Shown one piece after another: positions 12,180-23,500 of a DNA stretch of 64,000 bases (positions are counted from its first letter, which is position 1; each line of letters begins with the position of its first letter). The position numbers and the translations under genes are program-made. The notes under the pieces were generated by a model that was given only the letters and a program-made list of their open reading frames with translations, did not search any database and was not told the DNA's origin. This DNA comes from Siphonodentalium dalli (taxonomy: Eukaryota; Mollusca; Scaphopoda; Gadilida; Siphonodentaliidae), in contig CP136065.1 of assembly GCA_032622095.1 (NCBI GenBank), positions 219,336,151-219,400,150 of the forward strand. Reading direction: 5' to 3'.

Positions 12180-12320
12180 GATCAATATGCTGTTTGTCAG
12201 TATAGTCACTATAGTGCTGCATGGGGTCAATTTATCACACCAACGCAATCAGATCAACATGCTGTGTGTCAGTATAGTAACTATAGTGATGCATGGGGTC
12301 AATTTATCAAACCAACTTGA
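12180..12320. repeat. 71-bp direct duplication
   Basis: Two adjacent copies of about 71 bp, containing GCAATCAGATCAA and GCATGGGGTCAATTTATCA. No coding signal. Confidence 0.8.
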
Positions 12321-12365
12321 GCAATGCCGACAATGAAAGCTGGAAATCATGTTTTCATGAATAAT

Positions 12366-12960
12366 ATTGAAGTGACACGTGAAATCAGGCAATCACTCAC
12401 CAACCATTCTCTGTAGACATCACGAACAGCCACAAATTGCATTCCTTATGCAATGAGTCTGAATGAGATGTACCCATTGATGGGCCAAGCTTGGTGCAGC
12501 ATTCTCGTTTTGTTCTTCCATATTCCTCCACACTTGAAAATATAAAAAATTATTCTAATGTCACCAATCAAATAATTTTAATGCAAATTAATATACGAAC
12601 CTAAGAAATTAAATTGAAAATGTAGCCAGGTTTTATAATACAAAAGTGAAACATAAAAGATAAAATCAGGCAATCACTCACCAACCATACTCTGTTGACA
12701 CCACTAACAACCATAGCCATAAATTGTGAGATAGGCTGCTAGCATTTGTTATGCAATGCAATGCACTGATCGGAGGTCCGAACTGGGTGCAACTCTCTGG
12801 ATTTCTTCCTCTTTACTTCCTCCATACTAGAAAAGAAAACAAATTTCCTGTGTCACCTTTCACTTAATTTCAATGGAATTCAACCTACCAACTTATTTTT
12901 TAAATCTTAGAACATTAAGAGGAAATATATAGTCAGGTTTACTAATGAAAAATAACACAA
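12366..12960. repeat. About 293-bp direct duplication, exon-like on minus strand
   Basis: Two diverged copies begin CAGGCAATCACTCACCAACC (12376 and 12668). On the minus strand each reads through an open stretch of about 120 nt into GGTTGGTGAGTG, which resembles a splice donor. The encoded residues are poorly conserved between copies, so a gene is not supported. 12961-13229 shows nothing. Confidence 0.5.
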
Positions 12961-13229
12961 AACCAAAATTAATTGAGTTATCACATTGGATAGCTCATAA
13001 AATTTTCAAATAATTCTAACAAACGATACCACTGGTCAGAGCTGTGTATAACTGGACATGTAATATATTGAAAGGATAAAATATGTGAGAATTCAAATAA
13101 GATGATATGTGCCTACAGATAGAAACACGGACATCACAGACAGACGAACTAAAGATGGTTGATCCAGATGTGGACATTATTTGTACAATAATGGTATGGA
13201 TACTCTAGTGTTCCAAATAACCATGCATG

Positions 13230-13446
13230 TACAGTAATGCCCTAAATAATCGACTCCTTAACCACAGCAGAATTATGGGTAACTTTTCAGGATTTATTCG
13301 GAAATATGGCTTGTTGCCATTTATCGGAAAGCTCTCAGTGAAAGATTTCTGATGAATGGCAACCAGCCATATTTCCGACTAAATCCTGAAAAGTTACCCA
13401 TAATTCTGCTGTGGTTAAGGAGTTGATTATTTAGGGCATTACTGTA
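13230..13446. mobile_element. MITE family C, intact 217-bp palindrome
   Basis: A nearly perfect palindrome starting TACAGTAATGCCCTAAATAA and ending in the complement (GGGCATTACTGTA). A TA at each end fits a Tc1/mariner-type TA target, by inference. Another intact 217-bp copy lies at 60442-60658. 13447-13690 includes a second weak inverted repeat around GAGCACATGAGTGTAT and CATGTGCTCTATAAACGAT. Confidence 0.8.
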
Positions 13447-13699
13447 TTTATAGGTCTGCACGATGCAAACAGCATGGAATTTATGACTCCAGTGAATGAA
13501 TTTGAGCCATGGGTTATTGCAATATACACTCATGTGCTCTATAAACGATATGATACAAACAACAGGACTCCAGTCATAAATTTATTTTCACTATAATTAC
13601 CATGTTGTTTGCATCGTTCATAGAGCACATGAGTGTATTTTGCACTAACGCATGGCTCAAATTCATTCATTTGTTGCATATATTCTGTTTAGTATAAAA

Positions 13700-13925
13700 G
13701 GAGATGGTCCCATAAATGGCTGGATTTGGTGTACAGCCCCCCCCCCCCTTTAAAGATGCATAATCCGAAATAATGCTCCCAAATTAATATTTCTTTGGCT
13801 TTGGGGGGGGGGGGGGGGAAATATCTGATTTGAGTCAAAGAACCCACCCAACAAAGCTCAGAGTGATCAGATTTCGATTTTTTTAAGATGGATAACTCTA
13901 AAATCAAGTGGTAATATGACTAAAT
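13700..13925 (+). repeat. Dispersed repeat with C- and G-tracts
   Basis: Second copy of the repeat at 8880-9125. It has a C run near 13738 and a G run near 13804. 13926-14258 is unique AT-rich sequence with no feature seen. Confidence 0.55.
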
Positions 13926-14258
13926 TTTGTGATACTCAAATGATAATACCGCCATATTTCGTTGAACAACATGTTGATAAATTACACGTTTGGGAAATTT
14001 TATACGTACCACAGTTGACAGTGGTTATCATTATTTTGTTGTAATTAATCGATTCTGATAACTAAAACATATTTGAAGAAAGGTTGTTGTTGTAATTACT
14101 TGATGAAATGGGGACTGTCTGATTGGATTGAGTACCTTTAACAATCAACATTCGAGAACTTATTACCGAACTATGGTATATTAAGACAGTTAGGTATTCC
14201 TTGATAATCTTCTTACTGAAGATTATTAAATGAACTTATAAAACCGAACTTTGCTATA

Positions 14259-14682
14259 TTAACCCTTTCAGTGCCAGGTACGATCTTTGTATCAACCCAT
14301 ATACGCTGTGCCAATGCATTCTCTTATATATGCGAGTTGACCATAGGTCGCCTCGCATATATAAGAGTATGCATTGGCCTAACAATTTTTCATCATTTGT
14401 TATTATTTTTTACAATTTTTTTCAATTTTGATAATTTTTCCTTGTATTCTTTAACAGACTTATTTTGTAGGTTCAGTGCCAGGGAATTTTACGTTTTTCA
14501 TGGGCATCAAAATTATTACTATGAATACTTGGTGATAGTTTTGAGTTATAACATCCCCCTAAGGTTTTATCCAACTTTTTAAAAATTCGCTATAGCATGC
14601 TTAAGCATACCCAAAAAAGGGCCGATTTTACAGACCGTAAATTAGGGCCGATGAGATCGGCCCCTGGCACTGAAAGGGTTAA
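14259..14682. mobile_element. TTAA MITE, family B2
   Basis: Bounded by TTAACCCTTTCAGTGCCAGG and the inverse CCTGGCACTGAAAGGGTTAA. Inside is the hairpin module GCCAATGCATTCTC...TATATGCGAG and its complement. TTAA targets with ends starting CCC fit piggyBac-type non-autonomous elements (inferred). Related copies: 44683-45198 and 56328-56562. Confidence 0.75.
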
Positions 14683-15755
14683 ACCAGCGAGGTATTCCTT
14701 GCTAATCTTCTTACTGATAAAAGGTTGTTCTGTGAGGTCTGGTGAAAGTAAATTTTAATATGAGCTGAAAAATCAATACAATTTGCTTTAAACTGCAGCT
14801 AGAAAATAGATTAGCATTTAAAAAAATCCCATCAATAAGTCTATTACCCAAGGTACTGTTTGAAGGCAGGCTGAAATTACAAAGGGCAATCTTGTGTGAT
14901 ATAACAATCTCGTTATTTCAGTTAGGCAATCGTGATATGACACATTGACAATCTCATTTCCAAAGAATTAACATTTTGTTATCCTGATCCATACTGATCG
15001 TCCATAACTCTGTCAAGCTGAGGCTGACATGCGAGTAAATTGTCAGTCATATACCAACACACATACCTCGGTGCCTTGTTTTCATTATCCTTCCACAATC
15101 TGCTTTGCAAATGAAGCTCAGGCAGTTACAAGCAATTTGCCTTTATGTGATGATAAATTGGGAAGTAGCAAATTCTGTGATTGAATGGATGATTGAATGA
15201 ATGAATAATTTATTTTATATGGTAACCTACATGTATGTGTGATACTGATATAGATGATACATGTAGCCTATGTGGTAATTTCCGACCGTTTGATCTAGGG
15301 CGAACCTGGATTCTCCCTGGAAACTTCATTGCTAAAGTTGGCGTAACGAGAATTTCAGAAGTTTGTGATATTAAGAATCATTGCAAAACAGTGAATGTTG
15401 ATCAGAAAATAATTTTACCTTTGTTTGTGTTTGGGGTATGTAATCAAGATAGAGAAGCACTTGTGTTGGTTTTGGTTAGAGATAACCACACTCGAGCAGA
15501 TTGCGGAAGGATACCCATGAGCGTCCGGTTCTCGTGATATCCTTCCGCCATCCACTTTCATGCTACGATCACTAACCAAAAATAACACAGTTGTTGTATT
15601 ATAGGGATAAAATCATTAACCCTTGTTCCAGAGTCAGTATTTTTGATGGAAGTGAACCAATTAACTTGGTACATATGGGAAGTTATTACCATTTTACCCG
15701 AGTAGACATCAGCTAATGCTCTCTATGGTGTTTTTAGGCTCTAGGTGCTGAGTTT
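14683..15755. other. Unique intergenic sequence
   Basis: AT-rich, no recognised gene or repeat. Open frames here (for example 15235-15537 on the + strand) lack any recognisable domain, homologous neighbour or splice context. Confidence 0.4.
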
Positions 15756-16021
15756 GTAATCTTTCATGACGGGAGCTGCGCTGGACCAGCATTAAAGATC
15801 CTGTGGTAGCTAGTGCATTCTCTTAGATATTCGAGTCTCCCATATGGAGCCTTGCATATATGAGAGAATGCACTAGCTTACAAGGTGAAGGTAAATATTG
15901 TTAGGCCAATGTATTCTCTTATATATGTGAGGCTCCTTATGGGAGACTCACATATATAAGAGAATGCATTGGCACAGGGTTTTCACAAAATTCCAGGAAG
16001 CTCCAGTCATGCCAGGGTTAA
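15756..16021. mobile_element. TTAA MITE, family B3
   Basis: Degenerate left end ('TCATGACGGGAGCTGCGCTG') and right end ('AGCTCCAGTCATGCCAGGGT' then TAA). Two hairpins with arms GCATTCTCTTATATATGCGA-like and the variable tip TCCCATAGGGAGCC type. Family B3 shares the hairpin module with B1 and B2 but has different termini. Confidence 0.65.
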
Positions 16022-16640
16022 GATGGGTGGCATCCACATTTCATTGTTGATCACATTGGCCACTCATTCCATGACTATACACAGCTGCTCTGAAGGAAGA
16101 CCTATAGTGAGGTACATATGAAAAGACAAGGGTCAAGTGGTTCATTTTGAGGATTAACTTTAATTTATGTGAACATGACTCATAACTGGAATGTAGGAGT
16201 TAACGAAATGTTTGAGGTTCCAACCCAAGGGGGGAGGAGGGGGTGCAAATCAAGTTTCTTGGACATGGTATTTTGGTCTATTCAAACGGGAGCATCTCGA
16301 TCTGCCGATGGCTATTGTTTCCGGGGGTACCTGCATGAGGTTTCGATAATCCCTCAGTTCAATCGTTTGCCGCTTATAGTCTATTACTCATTTCTTTTGA
16401 GTTTTAATGGTTTGTCCTCTTTGCTTTTGGGGCTTTAATGATTTGTCACATTTGGGGTTTTGAAACTTTGGCGCTGATTCAATGTTGATGTTAGCAAATA
16501 ATCTGTGTCATGTTTAATTATTTATTTATTTATGAAAAATAGTTAATAAAATATATACATATAAGAATGTATGTATGTTATTTTCAAACTATTTACATTT
16601 GCATTTATCTTTACAGTTACATTTTAAGTGTTTAAAAACC

Positions 16641-17041
16641 AAGCCTGCAAATAGTGTGCCTGTCATTTGCAGAATGAGGTCCCCAGAGGGTGAATTCACC
16701 CTCTGGAGACATCATTCTGCTTAGGCATCATCTTCTTGGAAGTATATCTACAGTATCAAATTAACATTGTTTTTAGTTTTCCCTTCTGGGCAGTTTCTAT
16801 ATCCCCTAATTTGCAGCAGATAAAATGCATAATCGAGGTGCCCAATGGGTGAACATCACCAACTTCAACTGGGGAACTTCAATCTGATCCTAGGTCTACC
16901 ATAGCAGTTGAGGGCCTAAGCAGAATGAGGTTCCCAGAGGGTGAATTTAGTGATGCTAGCCCGCTGTGCGGGATAGCGTCACTAAATTCACCCTCTGGGG
17001 ACCTCATTCTGCAAATGACAGGCACGCTATTTGCAGGCTTG
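16641..17041. mobile_element. MITE family A copy in duplication arm
   Basis: Clear termini, AAGCCTGCAAATAGTGTGCC on the left and GGCACGCTATTTGCAGGCTT on the right. The left hairpin is collapsed (its loop is lost) and the right hairpin is intact. It is absent from the matching place in the left duplication arm, so that arm serves as an empty-site comparison. Confidence 0.8.
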
Positions 17042-17175
17042 TTAAAAACTCTTTCAAATAAATGAGTCTTTAGCCCAGATTTAAATTCATCAATTGGTAT
17101 AAATGGATCAGTTATCTGGCAGACGGTTCCAGAATAATGGACTAGATATGGTGAATGACCGATCCCCAAAAATCC
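17035..17175 (-). pseudogene. LINE reverse-transcriptase C-terminal remnant
   Basis: On the minus strand one frame reads GDRSFTISSPLFWNRLPDN and then, after a frame change, IDEFKSGLKTHLFERVF. This matches the usual end of Jockey/CR1-type LINE proteins (consensus-like 'GDRSFS..AP.LWN.LP' followed by 'FKS.LKTHLF'). It is a short broken remnant truncated by the adjacent MITE. 17396-17499 shows nothing. Confidence 0.5.
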
Positions 17176-17499
17176 TGTTTCAAAACAACAGTTTACTACT
17201 ATTCACTGAGCGAACATGAAAATCACTCATCTGATGACGACTCATTTGAAACGCATTCAGGCGGCATGCTAAAACAACACTGCATCAGGAGCAAACAGTT
17301 ATTTAATTAATACAGACTATAGGCGCAACGCTCAAATCTTGCTGGCGATATTTCTGCAGACTCGTCGGCGAAGTGAAAATAAGCCATTCAGACCCCCAAT
17401 TATTAATATTTCATTTTCATTTGAAGCCATATTCACATTTATTAATTGCACTAGAGTGTGGTTCAAATGCACTGAAGGCCTGAAACACAATTAAATAAA

Positions 17500-18296
17500 A
17501 GGTCAGTTGACCACAGTGTCCCCCGACAACGTGGCAAGTCGATGCCGCTTTGTTAAAGAAATTTTAAAAAATGTTGAAATGTTCTAAGTCGAAAGGGTTA
17601 ATAATTCCGTAAAAAAATAATTTTTCCATCATCTATATATATGTTGTACATCTCCAATATGTGGGTAACAATACTCTGAAGTTTCAAATATATACGATCA
17701 AAACTGTATGAGAAGTTGATTACACCATGAAGGTACCCTCATAGTATCATACAGAAAATTATAAAAAATGTTGAAAAGGGTTAATAACTCCGTAAAAAAA
17801 AAATTCCGTCATCTATTTACATCTTGCACATCTCCAATATGTGGGTAACAATACTCAGAAGTTTAACTGTAGTTGAATTCGCAGAACAAATAAAAAATAA
17901 AAGGTCAGCCGACCAGTGTCCCCCGAAAACGTGTCAAGTCGATGCCGCTTTGTTAAAGAAATTAACAACAATACTCAGAAGTTTCAAAAACTACAATCAA
18001 AACTGTAGGAGGAGTTGATTACACTATGAAGGTACCCTCATATTGAAAATTATAAAAAAATCGAAACGGGTTAATAACTCCGTCAAAAAATTATTTTTCC
18101 GTCATCTATATACATGTTGCACATCTTCAATATATGGGCAACAATATTCTGAAGTTTCAATCTCTGGCATGAAATCTGTAGGAGGAGATGATTACACCAT
18201 GAAGGTACTCAAAAGTGTGACGGACGGACGGATGGATGGACAAACGGACGGAGCCCATTTCTATAGTCCCCCTTTTCTTTCAGAATGTCGGGGGAC
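17500..18296 (-). mobile_element. Helentron-like repeat, TGTCCCCCGAC type
   Basis: Contains TGTCCCCCGAC near 17519 and 17917 and the inverse GTCGGGGGACA near 18286. Between them are three units with TTAATAACTCCGT, 'CATCTCCAATATGTGGG' and 'GATTACACCATGAAGGTAC', ending in a GACGGACGGATGG microsatellite. Same layout (core units, GTCY-type microsatellite, terminal hairpin) as 7370-7800, 36838-37190 and 40654-41545, with different sequence. Confidence 0.55.
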
Positions 18297-18439
18297 AAAA
18301 AAAGAAAGTAAATTGTATTAAAACGTAAAGTCAATTGCCCTGAAAGAGAATTAATATTACTAAAATTACATCACACAGATGATCACTAAGTTCTGTGGAA
18401 GCCATTTTTGCCAATAACACTAATCAAACACCAAAGGAT

Positions 18440-20030
18440 ATGTCACATTCTCTCAATCAGTTGGGTTGTTTCAATAAACTAATAGTGGGTTAGCCATTTT
18501 AACCAATTCAATTGCACTGCAGCACAATAATTTTTTTATAATTGTGCATTGAAGTGTAATTCAATTACACTTAAAAGTGCAATTACTTTATGCTTCATCA
18601 TCATAATTCCTTTGAACTTCAGCACAATAAATTGCACATTAATGAATTGTGCTTCAAAGCAAATGATTGAATGCATGGTGCTTCAGTACCATTATTAGTA
18701 AATATGCAAATTTGGAATTTGACCTCCCATATGCTACAGTTGGTTATCGCACAACATTGGAAAATTCAAAGGTGAACACTATGGGAGGCAAAATTCACAA
18801 TTTAATTAAGCTGAAGTCCATTATGTAGCCACAACATGCATGGTTGAACCTGAACAAAGTTTATTGAATTGACCTAACTCAACTGCTCAGTGTATCCTCC
18901 ACATGATAATATAGCATACTGGTCATCTGTACAGGAGTGCAAGGATGTAAAAATATTTGCACTGAAACCCAATTCAATTCAAATAAATCAATTATTAATA
19001 AATGTGAATTTGGCCTCACATACTGTAGTGCAACTGCTGTTGTTGTTGGTATCTGTTCTCCACTCAAATGTGAATTTGTATGGGAGGCCAAATCCACATT
19101 TCTTAATAATTGCGCTTCAGTGCAATTCAATTGAACTTCAGTGCAACTCAGTTGTGCTTCATTGCAATTCATTATAACGGAAGTCAATTCCGCTGAAGCA
19201 CCCTTGCCATTTTATGACCAGTTAGCACTGTGTAGCCTTTTGGATTATAAGACCAAACTATTGGTTTGTTAGCCACTTTTGAATTATAACTTTATAAGAC
19301 CAATCTATTGGTTTGTTAGCCAGTTGGGTTATTTCAATATTACTCAGAGGGAGTTACCCATTAAATAGGTCAACTGAATAATTGCGGTTCAACACATTTC
19401 AATTGCGCTCTTCAGTGCAATTATTTTTAATTGCACTGAAGTGCAAATTAATTTTTAATTGCGCTGAAGTTGAATTGTATTATGCTTCAGTACAATTTGA
19501 TTGCACTGATTTAGTGCTTCAGCACAATTGATTGGGCTTTAACACAATTGCAATTTCACTTCAGTGCAATTATTAATAAATGTGAAGGGAGGTCAAATTC
19601 ACAATTAATAATTGCACTGAAGTGCAATTAATTTTTTGCTGAAGCGCAATTCATTGTAAGAGAAATAAATTGCGCTTCAACACAATTTATTTGTGCTAAA
19701 GTGTAATTATTATCTAGACCCCATGCCAAATAATGACTAGTTAGCTCTGTGGATTTCAGCCATTTGGATTGATGAGCTATTCCTCAGCCAATTGGGTTAT
19801 TTCAATATTACCCAGAGGGAGTTACCCTTTACATGCATCAATATAATTGAGCTGATAATACATGATAATACGCTTTAGCACAATTGAATCCCATGAATTG
19901 CACTGAAGCGCAAATGAATTATGCTTCAGACTACAGTACAATTCCATTGCGCTTCAATGCAATTAATTGTGCTTCAGCACAATACCAGTATATTGTGCTG
20001 CAGTGCAATTGAATTGCACTTCAGGCTTCA
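18440..20030. repeat. Array of short palindromes (TTGCACTGAAGTGCAA type)
   Basis: About 1.6 kb containing dozens of copies of a palindromic motif close to ATTGCACTGAAGTGCAATT or AATTGTGCTTCAGCACAATT. They are mixed with longer repeated blocks such as TTGGGTTATTTCAATATTAC, then CCAGAGGGAGTTACCC (near 19322 and 19790). Longer-range similarity at roughly 450-700 bp suggests an amplified array. It ends about 500 bp upstream of the BBS7 start codon. Confidence 0.7.
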
Positions 20031-20155
20031 TCAGCAGTGTTCAGTTTGGACTCTCATATTAAATACACATTTCTTAGTTTAAACAATAAACTAATTCGTT
20101 AATTCCTCATATTTTCGGTTGATAACAGAATATGATTACTTTTACTTTACTCAGA

Positions 20156-20235
20156 CTGCCATGCAACGTCCGCGGTGCTTGACAGTCAGCACGTGACAGC
20201 GCACCTGACAGGTGCGATCAGTCACGTGCAGCTGA
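20156..20235 (+). promoter_or_regulatory. Candidate BBS7 upstream control region
   Basis: Two CACGTG E-boxes lie inside an imperfect palindrome (CAGCACGTGACAG-CGCACCTG against CAGGTGCGATCAGTCACGTG). Just upstream, ACTGCCATGCAAC matches the ciliary RFX X-box pattern RYYNYY-N-RRNRAC with one mismatch. A separate half-site GTTGCC lies at about 20512, 30 bp before the start codon. BBS genes are known RFX targets; function here is inferred. The region is about 310-390 bp upstream of the ATG. Confidence 0.4.
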
Positions 20236-20540
20236 GATTCAGAGAAAACGAAAGTAGTTATTTAATAAAATTAATAAATTTTAAAAATATATGTGCTATT
20301 TAAAATGGACATTAATTAATTTATAACTAATTTCCTATACCTAATTTATTTATTTTACTTTACGTTAATTTTTGTTTTGTTTTTGTTTTGTTTTTGTCTC
20401 TTGACTTCTATTTACTGCGGGATTTGTTTACATGGATTCCGTAAAAGAAATGAATTTTATCAACAAGTTTTAGTGAATTGCTGCAAAAATATTTGAACAT
20501 AAACACTCTGTTGCCGATAGTTATATAATATATTGCAAAT

Positions 20541-20579
20541 ATGATGGAACTTAATCTTACGCGGGTTGATTACCTTCAG
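20541..20579 (+). CDS. BBS7: BBS7 exon 1 with start codon
   Basis: Encodes [13 protein letters not shown], matching the BBS7 amino terminus. Two ATGs are adjacent. The second (20544) aligns with the start of vertebrate BBS7 and has G at +4, so either may be used. The donor is GTAATA and the exon ends in phase 0. Confidence 0.93.
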
Positions 20580-23500
20580 GTAATACTCATAGCACCGTAA
20601 ATGGTGCGATATTGTCCCAACGCAACAGAAATATCAAATAGTCAAATACACCTCTGGACCTGCACTGTAAATTGTAATACGAAGAAGAATGTTGTGACAA
20701 TATGTCAATAATCATAACCAGGTCTGGCAAATGTGAGAAGGGTCCGTGACTACCCGCCCCCGAGACAACCCGCCCCCTTTCACTCTGAGACAACCCGCCC
20801 CCGGACAACCCGCCCCCAAATATCACTTAGCGGTAATCAGTGGCTAATTAGGAGGTGTGAGGGGATTGTGAGATGTTTGTTTAACGAAACTGGTTTTTTT
20901 TTTTTTATAGATTTGTATTTTATTTAACAACACGGACAACAATAAATACACATGTATAACTTATGAACACAAAAATGCATCAATAATAATATTAGTTTTT
21001 AAACTGAATCAGCTCACCATTTCTTCTTTATATAGATATTAAAATATTACAAAGTGATTTACAGAACACAAGACCGTAAGTATACAATAATTACCTGTCT
21101 TTGCAAGGCTTGCAAATGGAATTAAGGGCGACGGTCCCTCGTTTGGCATGAAAGTACTGCACGTGGTCGATTCCAGTGTCACATAGTCGGTGTTGCCAGC
21201 GTCGTCATCGTTCAAAGGCTGTTTGTTTGCTCACCTCCAGTTAACATCAGTGAGATGAACCCCGATCACTATAAGTGTTGTGATAACACACTGTGATCAT
21301 GAACCATTTGCATCAAATGTTTGTTTTGAAAGCACCCCTTTTAATTAGTCTTCACTTACCTTAAGTGCCGTTCAGTTGTCAAAACATCGTGTCATTCTTT
21401 ACCCCTGTCCACGCATTGACATAATTAATGAATAAACACATGTTTTGTTGATCAAAATCTTTAATAATATATCATCAAAGAACATTAAAAGAACATAATC
21501 ACTATTAACAATTTCGGGACAACCCGCCCTCATTTATCGGGACAACCCGCCCCCAAAATAGCAGAGGGGCGGGTTGTCTCGGGGGCGGGTAGTCCCGTTC
21601 CCTGTGAGAATACAGCTACAATAGCTGTATTCAGCTAACCTAGCTGTATTCAGCTATATATTATACTCTCAAACCGGCTGTTTTTCGGTAATAAACAGTA
21701 AAACTAGAAGCGCTAATTTGCGCATCAAAATTAGGCTACCCTATTCTCCGGCCACCCTCAACCAAATCAAAATCGTCGTTTGTGTTCTGACAAAGTGTTG
21801 CCTTTTGTCGGCACGGCGATGGTGATTATGTTTGGAAACTTACTACGGCGGTCGATGTCGGTCATAACGGTTAATAACTCTCTTATGCAATGCGGAATAC
21901 CTTGAAAAATACATTAAATACAATATTTATCACCGAAGATGGAACATCTTAATCATTCCCGGAAGTATCAATATGATGCTGCTAAAACTCAGTTTGGTTG
22001 GTGCGTTAAAACAGGTAAAAAGGGGAACATCTCTAGCCAGAGTTTAACCGAGCGAGTTCACGGCACTCACTGCTTGAGCTGATTCTCTCCAAAAATACGG
22101 AAACGCATACATGTATGTCGAATCGCGAAAATACAAATACCAATGTTATGTTTAGTAAGTTTTCACACATTATATATTTTCCCTCCAAAACAGATTGAAT
22201 AGTTCTGACTCGCTAACGACCAGGACTTCATGTTTGAAATACTTCAGAAATTATATAAGTCGCATTTTCATTTCAGTTGTCACTATGTTGTGCCATACAT
22301 TTGCAATATGCCGCACAATATCTGTATATACCGTTATGAATAGTTACCAGTATCGCTCACAAACCGCTAGTGGTATGTAATTCTAAATGCTTGATATAGG
22401 TACACCATTCTAACGCCCCCTACCGGATTAGCATCGGGAAGAAGTATACGAGTGTTTGGGATGAACATGATCTTTATTTTATAAGTTAGTTAATGAATGC
22501 ATTTGCAGAAAATAGTCCCCAGAATATTTACTGACATCGACCACCGTAGTAAGTTTTCACACAAAATCAGAATTGCCGTGTCGACAAAAGGCAACACTTT
22601 GTCAGAACACAAGCGACGATTTTGATTTGGTTGATGGTGACCGGAGAATATGGTAGCCTAATTTTGATGCGCAAATTAGCGCTTCTAGTTTATTATCGAA
22701 AAACAGCCGGTTTGAGAGTATAATATATACCGGTAGCTGAATACAGCTAAGTTAGCTGAATACAGCTATTAATGTAGCTGTATTCTCACATTTGCCAGAC
22801 CTGATAACTAGTAAACTACCTGACTACAAATTACAATCTACATGATAAGGCCAAAATAAGAAATACCCGTGTTTCTGGTGACCAGCCCACCGTATTTTCC
22901 GGTGCCGCTGACCGTTTCCATTTTAATGATTTTGCAGAATTATAACGCATCTGATTTTTCTTTCGTGTAAACCGATTCAGGGCTTATATTTCGGCGAGAA
23001 TCCAAATCTAGATTCTTGAATCTTGTAAATATTCTCGCAAATTACCCTGGATTCTCGTGAAAAAGTATGTAAATACAGAAGTAACAGACAGCCAAATAAT
23101 AGCAGACAAGTATCAATCTATTTAGAACCCCTTTCTGGAAGACCAAAATGGTCCCAAGAGAATCCAGCCTGCACCAGTCAGCCAAAACGAGTACACCACG
23201 AAAATACGAGAAACATTGACCCAATTTTGACTACCTACGGGTGGTCACTTCCAGGGCTTATTTTATGTAATAATAATTTGAATTTCTTCCTAATATTTGA
23301 CATACAAAGAGATAATACATCAATTTAAATGTACTATTTAAAAAAAATATATAAAGCATGACATTTACAAATATTTTGGGGATTTATTCCTTAGATCCAC
23401 GGAAATACGAGAACCCTGTATATAGATTCTCTCAAAATCAGATGAGATATATGCCCTACGATTGCAAAATCAGATGAGATATATACCCTGCGATTCATTT

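Larger units (their letters stand above)
16262..17395 (-). repeat. Inverted duplication, right arm
   Basis: Reverse-complement counterpart of 8155-8775, in two blocks (16262-16530 and 17112-17395) separated by AT-rich sequence, a family A MITE and a LINE remnant. The tail TTATTTATTTATGAAAAATA near 16520 reads on the minus strand as an A-rich LINE-type end. Confidence 0.7.

Noticed and set aside
15235-15537. 100-codon plus-strand frame
   Set aside because: No recognisable motif and no splice or promoter context; consistent with chance in this amount of sequence.
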